The position numbers and the translations under genes are program-made. From positions 1 to 64,000 of the forward strand of contig CAXTCF010000004.1 in NCBI GenBank assembly GCA_964242945.1: a stretch of DNA of 64,000 nt. Direction: 5' to 3'. Under the pieces are notes generated by a model, which searched no databases, was not told where the DNA came from, and saw only the letters and a program-made list of their open reading frames with translations. The first letter of the stretch is position 1; each line of letters begins with the position of its first letter. The stretch comes from Mesorhizobium_B sp964242945 (GTDB taxonomy: Bacteria; Pseudomonadota; Alphaproteobacteria; Rhizobiales; Rhizobiaceae). Below, in pieces: positions 39,209 through 47,668 of the stretch.

Positions 39209-42200
39209 GTGAACCCCCGCCCCGAAATCCCGCTCGACACGCTGGAACTCCAGGCCAGGGCCGCGGACCCCAGAAATTCCGTCTGGGTGTCGGCCAACGC
39301 CGGTTCGGGCAAGACGCATGTGCTGTCGCGCCGGGTGGCCCGCCTGCTGCTGGCCGGCACGGAACCGTCGAAAATCCTTTGCCTCACCTATACGCGCGCC
39401 GCCGCCGCCAACATGGCGAACCGCGTGTTCAAGTACCTCGCGGAATGGGCGATGGCCGACGATGCGGCGCTTGGCCAAAAGATCGAGGAACTGGAAGGCG
39501 AGCGCCCCAACCTCGACACGATCGGACGTGCGAGAAAACTGTTCGCCAAGGCGCTGGAAACGCCGGGCGGCCTGAAGATCCAGACCATCCACGCCTTTTG
39601 CGAGTCGGTGCTGCACCAGTTCCCGCTGGAGGCCAACATCGCCGCGCACTTCTCCATGCTGGACGGCGCGATGGAGGCGGCGCTGTTTGCCGATGCGCGG
39701 CGCACGGTGATCACAGGGGCAACCGCCGCCGGCGATGCAGCGCTCGCCCAGGCCTTCGGCCACGTCATGGAATGCGCGGGCGAAACCGGGTTGGAAGCGC
39801 TGCTGGAAGAGGTGATGCGCGAGCGCAATGCCTTGCACGGCTTTGTCAGCCAGCTTCAGGCGGCCTGTTCCGAAAGCTCCGGCCTCTACCGCGCCTTCGG
39901 CCTGGACGCCGCGCACGAAGCGGCGTCCCTCGCGGAAAGCATCTGGCCCGACCCGTATTTCCACCGCGAGCTTGCCGGTGGCTTCGCCGCGCGCGCCAAG
40001 TCGGCTGGGAAAGCGAAGGCGCAGGAGTGGGCGGAGCACCTGATTTCCGCCTGCGATCAGCCGGACCCGCTGTCCCGGCTGGAATGCCTGCGCAAGGCGT
40101 TCCTGACCAAGAACGGCCCCCACTGGCAGGCCAAGCAGCCCGGCCCGATCGCTTCCAAAGGCGTCGGCGAATTTTTTACGGGCTTTGCCGAGGAGTTCGC
40201 CCGCATCGCGGAGAACATCCGCATCCTGCTCGACCGCATCGCGCTCCTCCAGATGCTGCACGGCACCCGCGCCGCGCTCTCTCTCGCCGAACGCCTGCTC
40301 GCGCGCTACGAGAAGCTGAAGACCGGCCGCGGCTTCCTCGACTTCAACGACCTGATCACCCGCACGGCGCGGCTGCTCGCACGCAGCGATGCCGGGCCTT
40401 GGGTGCAGTACAAGCTCGACCAGGGCATCGACCACATCCTGCTCGACGAGGCGCAGGACACCAGCCCGGACCAGTGGATCGTCGTGAAAGGCTTGGCAGA
40501 GGATTTCTTTTCCGGCGCCGGGGCGCGCGGCACCGTCCACCGCACGATCTTTGCGGTCGGCGACGAGAAGCAGTCGATCTATTCCTTTCAGGGCGCGCAG
40601 CCGGAGTCCTTTGCCGAAACCGGCTTCGCCTTCTCGCGCAATGTGCGCGCGGCGGACCAGAAATTCGAGCCGGTCAAGCTGTCCTGGTCGTTCCGCTCCA
40701 CGGCCGACGTGCTGGCCGCCGTGGACTGCGTGTTCGCCCCCGAAGACGCGCGGCGCGGCCTGACGCGCGACCCTGAGCCGGTCGGCCACCGCGCGGTGCG
40801 CGCGAAGGACGCCGGCCATGTCGAGCTTTGGCCTTCGCTTGGGGTCGAGGAGGTGGAGGAGCCTGACGACTGGCGGCTGTCGGTGGACCACGCCCGCGCG
40901 CCCGCCGTGCGGCTGGCCGAGAACATCGCGCTCCGGATCAAGCATTGGATCGAAAACGGCGACCGCATCGAGGGACGGAGCGGGCGCCTGCTGAAGGCCG
41001 GCGACGTGATGGTGCTGGTGCGCAAGCGCGACCGCTTCGTCCATGCCCTGTCGCGCGCCCTGAAGAACCATAAGATCGACGTGGCAGGCGCCGACCGCAT
41101 CCGCCTGCCCGACCACATCGCGGTGAAGGACCTGACCGCGCTCGGCCGCTTCCTGCTCCAGCCGGAAGACGACCTGTCGCTTGCCGCCGTTCTGCGCTCG
41201 CCGGTGTTCGGGCTTTCCGAGGACGAACTCTTTGCGCTGGCCGCCGGCCGCGCACCCGGCCAGTCGCTCGGCGAGGCGCTGCGGCGCGCCAAAAACCTGC
41301 GTTTCGTGACGATTGCCGCGCAGCTTGCCGCCTGGAACAACGAGGCCGCCTTCAAGCCGGTCTTCGAGTTCTATGCCGCGGTGCTGGGACGCGACGGCGT
41401 GCGCAAGCGCATGGTGGGGCGGCTCGGCCCGGAAGCCGGCGAGATCCTGGACGAGTTCCTGAACTTCTGCCTCGGCGCGGAGCAGGCGGGCCAGGCCGGG
41501 CTCGAAGCGCTGCTGGCGACGCTCGACTCCGCCGCCCCCGACATCCGCCGCGAGATGGACCAGAACCGCGACGAGGTGCGCATCATGACGGTGCACGCCG
41601 CCAAGGGCCTGGAAGCGCCGGTCGTGTTCCTGGTGGACGGCGGCGGCGCGCCCTTCGTGGAACAGCACATGCCGCGCCTCATGGCCTTCGACCCGCCGGG
41701 GCAGGGCAAGGAAGAGAAGCCCTGGCAGGGCAAGGGTTTTCTCTGGCGCTTCGGCTCAGCCGTCAACAACGAGGTCACGCGGACGCTGGGCGCGGCCGTC
41801 AAGCGCCAAGCCGACGACGAGTACCGCCGCCTGCTTTATGTCGGCATGACGCGCGCGGAGGACCGTCTGGTGGTCTGCGGCTACCACGGCAAGCGGGGCG
41901 CGAATGCCGGCAGCTGGCACACGCTGGTCGCTCGCGGCTTGGAAGCCTCGCCGTTCTCGCACAAACGTACCTGCCCTGTGACAGGCCGGGAGTTCCTGCA
42001 CTTCCGCATCAGCCCGGAAGGGCTCGAACATCCCGCGTCCGCAGCGGCGGACAAGAAGGCGCCAAGCCAAAAACCGCTGCCCTCCGCCCTGCTGCGCAAC
42101 CTGCCTGCGCCGGAGGTCCTGCCGCGCCCGCTGGCGCCTTCGGGCGCGGCGGCGCTGATCGAGCCTGCTCCGGCAGCCGCTGTCGCCGGCCGCTCGCCCG

Positions 42201-42754
42201 TGCTCGACGCGCAGGCCAAGCCGAGCCTTGCGCTGGCGCGCGGCTCGGCCTTTCACCGGCTGCTCGAAGTGCTGCCAGGCCTGCCGGAAGCCGCACGGGG
42301 CAATGCTGCGGAGCGCTACCTCGCCAAGGTCGGCGCCGCATGGCCGGCCTCCGTGCGGGACGGGCTGCTGCGCGCGTTGGAGGACATCCTGGCCGATCCC
42401 CGCTTCGCGCCCTTGTTCGCGCAGGGCTCACAGGCTGAAGTCGCGATCACCGGCACCGTTCTCGTGCGCGGCGTGCCCCGCACCGTTTCCGGCAAGATCG
42501 ACCGGCTGGCGGTGACGGCAAGCGATGTCCTGATCGTCGATTACAAGACGGACCGTCCCGGCGCGGCGTCATTCACCGAGGTGCCCAACGCCTACCTCGT
42601 CCAGCTCTCCCTCTACCGCGCGCTGCTTCGCTCGCTCTATCCGACCAAGACCGTATCGGCCGCGATCCTGTTCACCGAAAGCCGCCAACTCATCCCCTTG
42701 CCGGCCGAGGCGATGGACCGGGTGCTGGCCGAGCTTGCCGCGGAAGCGGAATGA
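39209..42754 (+). CDS. addA: AddA helicase/nuclease subunit
   Basis: A 1181-residue UvrD-like helicase fused to a RecB-family nuclease. Walker A is ANAGSGKTH (29-37), motif II is LLDEAQDTSPDQW, motif III region AVGDEKQSIYSFQGA, and motif V/VI RIMTVHAAKGLEAPVVFL and YVGMTRAEDRLVV. The nuclease motif LIVDYKTDRPG (Asp1111, Lys1113) lies near the end. It pairs with AddB for recombinational repair. GTG 39209 begins the protein just before the conserved N-terminus; no strong ribosome-binding site is seen. Confidence 0.95.
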   Translation: MNPRPEIPLDTLELQARAADPRNSVWVSANAGSGKTHVLSRRVARLLLAGTEPSKILCLTYTRAAAANMANRVFKYLAEWAMADDAALGQKIEELEGERPNLDTIGRARKLFAKALETPGGLKIQTIHAFCESVLHQFPLEANIAAHFSMLDGAMEAALFADARRTVITGATAAGDAALAQAFGHVMECAGETGLEALLEEVMRERNALHGFVSQLQAACSESSGLYRAFGLDAAHEAASLAESIWPDPYFHRELAGGFAARAKSAGKAKAQEWAEHLISACDQPDPLSRLECLRKAFLTKNGPHWQAKQPGPIASKGVGEFFTGFAEEFARIAENIRILLDRIALLQMLHGTRAALSLAERLLARYEKLKTGRGFLDFNDLITRTARLLARSDAGPWVQYKLDQGIDHILLDEAQDTSPDQWIVVKGLAEDFFSGAGARGTVHRTIFAVGDEKQSIYSFQGAQPESFAETGFAFSRNVRAADQKFEPVKLSWSFRSTADVLAAVDCVFAPEDARRGLTRDPEPVGHRAVRAKDAGHVELWPSLGVEEVEEPDDWRLSVDHARAPAVRLAENIALRIKHWIENGDRIEGRSGRLLKAGDVMVLVRKRDRFVHALSRALKNHKIDVAGADRIRLPDHIAVKDLTALGRFLLQPEDDLSLAAVLRSPVFGLSEDELFALAAGRAPGQSLGEALRRAKNLRFVTIAAQLAAWNNEAAFKPVFEFYAAVLGRDGVRKRMVGRLGPEAGEILDEFLNFCLGAEQAGQAGLEALLATLDSAAPDIRREMDQNRDEVRIMTVHAAKGLEAPVVFLVDGGGAPFVEQHMPRLMAFDPPGQGKEEKPWQGKGFLWRFGSAVNNEVTRTLGAAVKRQADDEYRRLLYVGMTRAEDRLVVCGYHGKRGANAGSWHTLVARGLEASPFSHKRTCPVTGREFLHFRISPEGLEHPASAAADKKAPSQKPLPSALLRNLPAPEVLPRPLAPSGAAALIEPAPAAAVAGRSPVLDAQAKPSLALARGSAFHRLLEVLPGLPEAARGNAAERYLAKVGAAWPASVRDGLLRALEDILADPRFAPLFAQGSQAEVAITGTVLVRGVPRTVSGKIDRLAVTASDVLIVDYKTDRPGAASFTEVPNAYLVQLSLYRALLRSLYPTKTVSAAILFTESRQLIPLPAEAMDRVLAELAAEAE

Positions 42755-42941
42755 TCGTTCGGGGCCTTTCGAAGGCGGAGACAAAAAACCTCAGGACAAG
42801 GCTGGCGCCTTCGACCCCATATCTTGTTCCTTAAGCCTGGGACGCATACATCTTGTTGAACTGGGAACGGCGCCGCGCCCTTTCCCGTTCTACCTCCGAG
42901 CCTCTCCCCGGCTTCGGCTGCTCCTCGAAAGGATTTTCCTC

Positions 42942-43262
42942 ATGGCTACGGTCAAGGTCGACAACAGCAATTTCGAGTCCGACGTGCTTCAGGCCTCCGA
43001 GCCTGTGGTGGTGGATTTCTGGGCGGAGTGGTGCGGCCCCTGCAAGATGATCGGCCCGTCGCTCGAAGAGATTTCCGGCGAGCTTGCCGGCAAGGTGAAG
43101 ATCGCCAAGCTGAACATCGACGAGAACCCGGAGATCGCCGCCCAGTTCGGCGTGCGCTCCATCCCGACGCTGATGATGTTCAAGGACGGCGCGGTCGCCG
43201 ACATGAAGGTCGGCGCGCTGCCGAAGACGGCGCTTTCGCACTGGATCAAGAACGCGGCCTGA
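42942..43262 (+). CDS. trxA: Thioredoxin 1
   Basis: A 106-residue thiol-disulfide reductant. The WCGPC active site is at 30-34 and the cis-proline loop is SIPTLM. ATG 42942 has AAAGGA eleven bases upstream; longer in-frame starts run back into addA and are not credible. The addA-trxA order is common in rhizobia. A perfect stem-loop terminator follows. Confidence 0.97.
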   Translation: MATVKVDNSNFESDVLQASEPVVVDFWAEWCGPCKMIGPSLEEISGELAGKVKIAKLNIDENPEIAAQFGVRSIPTLMMFKDGAVADMKVGALPKTALSHWIKNAA

Positions 43263-43280
43263 TCGGCTCACGCTCACTTC

Positions 43281-43323
43281 AAGAAAGCAAAAGCCCGGCT
43301 TCGAGCCGGGCTTTTGCTTTCTT
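43281..43323 (+). terminator. Strong terminator after trxA
   Basis: A perfect 20-bp inverted repeat with a 3-base loop: AAGAAAGCAAAAGCCCGGCT, then TCG, then its complement ending in TTTTGCTTTCTT. T-rich on both strands, so it may also end transcripts from the right, though the next gene on that strand ends at 43485. Confidence 0.9.
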
Positions 43324-43344
43324 GCCATATCGCTCAAGCGTCGG

Positions 43345-43491
43345 AGGTTGTTTGGAAAGGCGTCAGGGCGCAGCGAGAATGGTGTTTTCGAGAACCGGAG
43401 CGCAGCGTACCTTGATGGTACGTGAGCACCGGAAGCGGAGAAAACGCCGTTCGCAGCCAGCCCTCACGCAGTTTCCAGACAACCTCAGCGC
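43345..43491. repeat. Long imperfect palindrome between trxA and the L,D-transpeptidase gene
   Basis: The first half (AGGTTGTTTGGAAA ... GGTGTTTTC ... GCGTACC) is matched in inverted order by the second (GGTACGTGAGC ... GAAAACGCC ... TTTCCAGACAACCT), giving a hairpin of about 70 bp per side with scattered mismatches. It is distinct from the trxA terminator and from the mosaic repeats. Likely an intergenic repeat unit. Confidence 0.65.
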
Positions 43492-44111
43492 ACGATCACC
43501 TTGGCGCCTACCTCGGCCCGGTCGTAGAGGTCGATGATGTCCTGGTTCATCAGGCGGATGCAGCCGGAGGACATCGCCTTGCCGATCGATGCCCATTCCG
43601 GCGTGCCGTGCAGGCGGTAGCCGGTGTCGCCGCGGCCGTTGTGCAGGTAAAGGGCGCGTGCGCCCAGCGCGTTGCCGGGGCCGGGCGGCTGCCCGTCGGC
43701 AAAGCGGGCGGCGCGGGGGTCGCGGGCGATCATCTCCTTGGGCGGCGTCCAGACCGGCCACGCCTTCTTGGCCGCCACGCGCGCCTCGCCCGACCATTCG
43801 AAGCCGGCGCGCCCGACGCCGATGCCGTAGCGCACCGCCTTGCCGCCCGGCAGCACGAAGTAAAGGAACTTCTTGCCGGTCTCGACGACGATGGTGCCGG
43901 GCGCTTCGCCCGACTCGTAGTTCACGACCTGGCGCTGGTACTTGCGGTCCACCTTGTAGATGGGAATCGCGGGAAGCTGATACCCCGCGTCCCGCCGCGC
44001 GCCATAGTCGTTCGTGAACATCGACGAAGCGCCGCCGAGCACCGAGCAGCCGCTCGCAAGCGCCGCGAGCCCCAGCGCAACGCCCAAGGCCAGAAATTTA
44101 GAACGGACCAA
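43485..44111 (-). CDS. Lipoprotein L,D-transpeptidase (YkuD domain)
   Basis: A 208-residue envelope protein that should form 3-3 cross-links in peptidoglycan or attach proteins to it. A lipoprotein signal ends in LASGC with Cys22 as lipid site. The YkuD domain (about 70-208) has HGTPEWASIGKAMSSGCIRL, with the catalytic Cys in SSGCIR. TTG 44111 is chosen because GGGGGA lies eight bases upstream and the signal peptide then has normal length; codons further upstream are in frame but unsupported. L,D-transpeptidases are numerous in rhizobia, where they contribute to polar growth. Confidence 0.88.
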   Translation of the reverse strand: MVRSKFLALGVALGLAALASGCSVLGGASSMFTNDYGARRDAGYQLPAIPIYKVDRKYQRQVVNYESGEAPGTIVVETGKKFLYFVLPGGKAVRYGIGVGRAGFEWSGEARVAAKKAWPVWTPPKEMIARDPRAARFADGQPPGPGNALGARALYLHNGRGDTGYRLHGTPEWASIGKAMSSGCIRLMNQDIIDLYDRAEVGAKVIVR

Positions 44112-44367
44112 GCTGATTGTCCCCCACCCAGGTCGGCTCGAACAGAGTTCCGGAGCCTGATTTGCGCATAAACCCCTTGTCGCTGCCATTTTCCCTGAGA
44201 GAAGCGGCTTGCCAAGCCGTCGCGGCAGGCGCCGCGCGAATGCGCGAGGCAGGGTGTTATTTCTGCAACATGGTTAACATTGTGTTGCCTCACGAAAGCG
44301 TCAGGTGTCCCAACGCGGCACAAATACCCGTTTCGCCCGCAAGAAATCCTGCTTAAGAATCGCGCGC

Positions 44368-44871
44368 ATGCCGCTCGTTTCCCCGCTTCGCGCTTCCCAT
44401 CCGCTTCAGGACGGCCGCCAGTCCGAGCGCGCCATGGTGGTGCGCCGCGGCGTCCAGCGCCTGATGGCCGAATGGAACACCCATGTGCTGCCGGAAATCA
44501 GCTTAAGCGGCGGCCGCCGCGCCGATCTCGTGGCGCTGACGCCCAAAGGCGACATCTGGATCGTCGAGATAAAATCGTCGGTGGAGGATTTCCGCGCCGA
44601 CCGCAAATGGCCGGAATACCGGCTCCACTGCGACCGCTTCTTCTTCGCCACGCACCCGGCCGTGCCGGCCGGAATCTTCCCGGAAGAAGCCGGCTTCTTC
44701 CTGTCGGATGGGTACGGCGCCGAGATGCTGCGCGACGCGCCGGAGCACCGCCTGCCCCCGCATGTGCGCCGCGCGATGATGCTGCGCCTGGCGCGCGCCG
44801 CCGCCGCCCGCCTGCTCGCTGCGGAACTGGCGGGGGTTCCGGTACCGGCTTTGGAAGGCGAAAGTGAGTAG
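44368..44871 (+). CDS. mmcB: MmcB family DNA repair protein
   Basis: A 167-residue protein of the MmcB family, described in Caulobacter as an SOS-linked putative endonuclease needed for resistance to DNA damage. The PD-(D/E)xK-like core is visible: RRADLVALTPKGDIWIVEIKSSVEDFRAD, with Asp, Glu-x-Lys in the expected order. ATG 44368 is chosen; upstream in-frame codons lie in the promoter region shared with the divergent transpeptidase gene. In rhizobia mmcB is the usual neighbour of actR, as here. Confidence 0.85.
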   Translation: MPLVSPLRASHPLQDGRQSERAMVVRRGVQRLMAEWNTHVLPEISLSGGRRADLVALTPKGDIWIVEIKSSVEDFRADRKWPEYRLHCDRFFFATHPAVPAGIFPEEAGFFLSDGYGAEMLRDAPEHRLPPHVRRAMMLRLARAAAARLLAAELAGVPVPALEGESE

Positions 44872-44874
44872 GAA

Positions 44875-44940
44875 GCGAGTAGCGAACAGAAAACGCTGGG
44901 CAACCGCGCCAGCGCTCCGCATGCTCGCTGCTCGCTACCG
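44875..44940. terminator. Hairpin between convergent mmcB and actR
   Basis: CGCTGG at 44894-44899 pairs with CCAGCG at 44909-44914, and outer blocks GTAGCGA (44879-44885) and TCGCTAC (44932-44938) also pair. No T-run follows, so termination is a guess from position between convergent genes. Confidence 0.35.
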
Positions 44941-45510
44941 CGGGGCACGCTTCGCCAAAATCCTCTGCAACGTCCGGCGGTGCATGTTGAGGCGGCGCGC
45001 GGTTTCCGACACGTTGCGGTCGCACATCTCATAGACCCGCTGGATGTGCTCCCAGCGCACCCGGTCGGCCGACATCGGGTTTTCCGGCGGGCTGGCGCGC
45101 TCGCCCTCGGTCGAGGTCAGCGCGGCGAAGATGTCGTCGGCGTCCGCAGGCTTCGACAGGTAGTCCACCGCGCCCAGCTTCACCGCCGTGACGGCCGTGG
45201 CGATGTTGCCGTAACCCGTCAGGATGATCGCGCGCGTGTCGCTGCGCTTGTCGCGGATGGCCGAGATGACGTCGAGCCCGTTGCCGTCGCCGAGCCGCAT
45301 GTCCACCACCGCAAAGGCCGGCGGGCGGGCCTGCACCTTCTGCACGGCTTCTTCCACGCTTTCCGCCGTCTCGACGGAAAAGCCGCGCGTTTCGAGCGCC
45401 CGCGCGATCCGCTGGAGAAACGGCTTGTCGTCGTCCACGATCAAAAGCGAAGGGTCGCTCCCCAGCTGCACGCCGACTTCCAGGGAAGGTGCAAGTGTTT
45501 GTTCATTCAT
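44935..45510 (-). CDS. actR: Response regulator ActR (RegA/PrrA family)
   Basis: A 191-residue redox/acid-responsive regulator. The receiver has VDDDKPF, phospho-acceptor Asp70 (VVDMRLGDG), ILTGYGN and YLSKPAD; a proline turn (ENPMSADRVRWE) leads to the Fis-type helix-turn-helix (SETARRLNMHRRTLQRILAKR) that is almost invariant in the family. RegA homologues control respiration, nitrogen and carbon fixation. The partner kinase ActS is normally adjacent; here the neighbouring genes are unrelated, so it is an orphan locally. Confidence 0.93.
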   Translation of the reverse strand: MNEQTLAPSLEVGVQLGSDPSLLIVDDDKPFLQRIARALETRGFSVETAESVEEAVQKVQARPPAFAVVDMRLGDGNGLDVISAIRDKRSDTRAIILTGYGNIATAVTAVKLGAVDYLSKPADADDIFAALTSTEGERASPPENPMSADRVRWEHIQRVYEMCDRNVSETARRLNMHRRTLQRILAKRAPR

Positions 45511-45693
45511 GATTTTCTTGGCCTTTTTTCTTCCCCTTCATATAGGTATCCGCACGGCGACAATCCATCGCAGGAGACAAGGAGGAAAGGCGAATTCGGT
45601 TTGCAAAACCGCTGCATGCCTTTCGGGTTCATGCCGCAAGGCGGCCGCTTCACGGAAAGGTGAAAACTTGGGATTGGCTTGCCCTAGTCCCGC

Positions 45694-46548
45694 TCAGCTT
45701 CGCAGCGGGACCCCAGCCTGTCCCGCCTTCTCGCGCAGGAAGGCGGCTCCGATCTCCAGCAGTTCGTCGGAACTCTCGTCGGGACGCCGGCCTGTAACCC
45801 GGCCTGCGGCGATCTCGGTCAACGGTGTGCCGCGCCAGACCAGCGGGCCGGAAAAGCCGATATCGGCCAGCGCCTTGAAGGCAGCAGTCCAGTCCAGGAG
45901 CCCGCGGCCGGGCACGCCTCGGTTGGACTCCGACAGGTCAACGAGCCCAAGAAAAGGCGCTGCCGTTTCGAACGCGGAGGTCCAGTTCTCCTCCTCGGCA
46001 TGCATGGCGGCGGTGTCGAGCTGGAGAAAGACGTTCTCTGCGCCGATCCGCTCGACCAGCCACGCTCCGTCGGCCGCGCGGTTGAGGAGAGGCGTCTCGA
46101 ACCGGCTGGCGGGGCCGAGGCCGAGCTTCAGCCGGTAGCCGCGCGCCGCTTTCGCCGCGCGTTCGAGAAAGCGCGTCAGCCCATCCATTTCCTTCTGCGT
46201 GGCGGTGCGTCCGGGGCTGCGGCCCGGCGTGTCATAGACGATGCCGCCGAGCCCGAAGCTGCCGGCCTCGGCGCAGACCGGGAAAACTTTTTCCAGGAAG
46301 TCGAGCGCGTTCTCCGGCTGTTGCAGCGGGTCGAGCACGGGCGGCAGGCCGGCCAGGGACACGAAGAGTTCGACGTTCAGCCGCTCGGCGGCGGCGCGGA
46401 TGCGCTTCGGCTCGACATCCTGCGGACGCGAAAACGGGATTTCCAGAAGGCCGAAGCCGGCTTCCTTCAGCCGCTCGGTCTCCGCTTCGAAGCGAGAGCC
46501 TTCCCGGCCGAGGCCGAGCACGGAAGCGTGGATGCCGAACAGGCTCAT
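45694..46548 (-). CDS. Sugar phosphate isomerase/epimerase-like TIM-barrel protein
   Basis: A 284-residue xylose-isomerase-like (AP endonuclease 2 fold) barrel of the tagatose-3-epimerase type. FGIHASVLGLG at the start, the GFGLLEIPF strand, FLQLDTAAMHAEE (metal-ligand Asp/His) and the closing LVDLSESNRGVPGRGLLDW stretch are typical. The substrate, probably a ketose or its derivative, cannot be told. It lies ten bases after the H1-like gene on the same strand. ATG 46548 is chosen at the conserved start. Confidence 0.7.
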   Translation of the reverse strand: MSLFGIHASVLGLGREGSRFEAETERLKEAGFGLLEIPFSRPQDVEPKRIRAAAERLNVELFVSLAGLPPVLDPLQQPENALDFLEKVFPVCAEAGSFGLGGIVYDTPGRSPGRTATQKEMDGLTRFLERAAKAARGYRLKLGLGPASRFETPLLNRAADGAWLVERIGAENVFLQLDTAAMHAEEENWTSAFETAAPFLGLVDLSESNRGVPGRGLLDWTAAFKALADIGFSGPLVWRGTPLTEIAAGRVTGRRPDESSDELLEIGAAFLREKAGQAGVPLRS

Positions 46549-46558
46549 GGATGCCGGA

Positions 46559-46948
46559 TCAACCCTTCCGCTTCGGCCTGACCAGGGAAGACAGCGAGGT
46601 CGCCGCGCTGGAAAACACACCCCGCACCTTGCCGATCGACCGCGACAGGATTCCTTCGCTCCCCTTGGCTGCGACGGCAGCCTTGCGCTGGGCGGCGGAC
46701 GTCGTTCTGGCGCCGCTGGCGGAGGCCGGCTTCTTCGCGGAGGCGGCAGAGGCTTCCGCCCCGGCGAGTGCCTTGCCGGATTTCTTCGCCTGGCGCTTTG
46801 CTGCGCGCGCGGTCTTGGTGGCGACGCGGGCGGCGGCGGACTTGCGCGGGCGGGCAGGCTTCGCCGGCGTGCCGGCCGGCTCGTCCTGCCGATCGTCTTC
46901 CCCCGCGTCGGGTTTCACCGCCGCTTCCGTCTTCGCCTTGGTTGCCAT
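46559..46948 (-). CDS. Histone H1-like Ala/Lys-rich basic protein
   Basis: A 129-residue low-complexity protein dominated by Ala, Lys, Arg, Ser and Pro (AKPARPRKSAAARVATKTAR and AKRQAKKSGKALAGAEASAA are typical stretches). It looks like the bacterial H1/AlgP/Hc1-like nucleoid proteins and probably binds DNA by charge. ATG 46948 has GGAAAGG upstream. A long frame also exists on the opposite strand, but its product has no recognisable features and lacks the ribosome-binding site. Confidence 0.65.
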   Translation of the reverse strand: MATKAKTEAAVKPDAGEDDRQDEPAGTPAKPARPRKSAAARVATKTARAAKRQAKKSGKALAGAEASAASAKKPASASGARTTSAAQRKAAVAAKGSEGILSRSIGKVRGVFSSAATSLSSLVRPKRKG

Positions 46949-47185
46949 CAGGAGACCTTTCCACGCCCGGAGCCGAGTGGAAGCCGGGCCGTCGAAGAAA
47001 AGCAAGCGAAAACAGCAGGCCGCGAGGCGCGCTCACCGAAACCGCCGATGAGACGAGGACAGGCGCCGACAGCGCTGAGCCGAATACTCACAAACATTCC
47101 AAGTCCGAGAAGGGTGAAAGGCGGATGTCGCTTCGCTCCCAAGGCATGATGTCAACCTCGTGAACCACATGCCGACACTTTCTTG

Positions 47186-47566
47186 TCACATCACCATCGC
47201 TTCGAACTCTTTGCGTGGATAGCAACCCCGCTCGGGTATGCTTCCCGCTTTCACGTCATGCCAGTTCAGCAACATCAAAATGCGCTTGTCGTTGTCGTTC
47301 GCAGTTTTATCCGTAAACACATAATACAGAGTCTGATTAAAGATATAATCTGCTTGAAAAACCTCTCGTATGAACCATTTATCAGTAGGAATATAATAAT
47401 ATACAGTATCCGTCATTTCGACACATACATCGTCTACAGGCGGTACGCAGGAGACTTCTCGACAAAATGCATATCGCCTCGTTACTTCATATGAGCCGAA
47501 GAGGCTCACGACTACAAGCAACATGGTAGCGACGGTATATGTGGCTTCCAAAGGCCACGCCTTCAA
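47186..47566 (-). CDS. Small membrane-anchored hypothetical protein in an A+T-rich islet
   Basis: A 126-residue frame with one N-terminal hydrophobic helix (TMLLVVVSLFGSY, about 14-26) and a soluble part rich in Tyr, Asp and Cys (CREVSCVPPVDDVCVE with three Cys). I do not recognise it. The surrounding DNA is strikingly A+T-rich: 47341-47400 is 28% G+C by count, against well over 60% in flanking genes. The start is uncertain: TTG 47566 has AAAGG close by; ATG 47524 has no ribosome-binding site. Probably acquired DNA; possibly not expressed. Confidence 0.45.
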   Translation of the reverse strand: MKAWPLEATYTVATMLLVVVSLFGSYEVTRRYAFCREVSCVPPVDDVCVEMTDTVYYYIPTDKWFIREVFQADYIFNQTLYYVFTDKTANDNDKRILMLLNWHDVKAGSIPERGCYPRKEFEAMVM

Positions 47567-47668
47567 AACCTTTTTCGTCCTTTTGCAGATCGTTCTGGCA
47601 AGGCGTTACATCATCCATGAATGTCTGCGAAAGCTCGAAAGCAGATCCTCAATTTATAAGTCTACGTC

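Noticed and set aside
39083..41668. 861-codon frame opposite addA
   Set aside because: The same artefact of high G+C third positions; addA has all helicase motifs on the other strand.
46551..47051. Plus-strand frame opposite the H1-like gene
   Set aside because: Both frames are open because of the repetitive GCC/CGC content. The minus-strand product has the expected H1-like composition and a Shine-Dalgarno sequence.
47160..47668. Prophage or integrative element
   Set aside because: The A+T-rich stretch is about 500 bp with no integrase, transposase, tRNA target or direct repeats that I can see.
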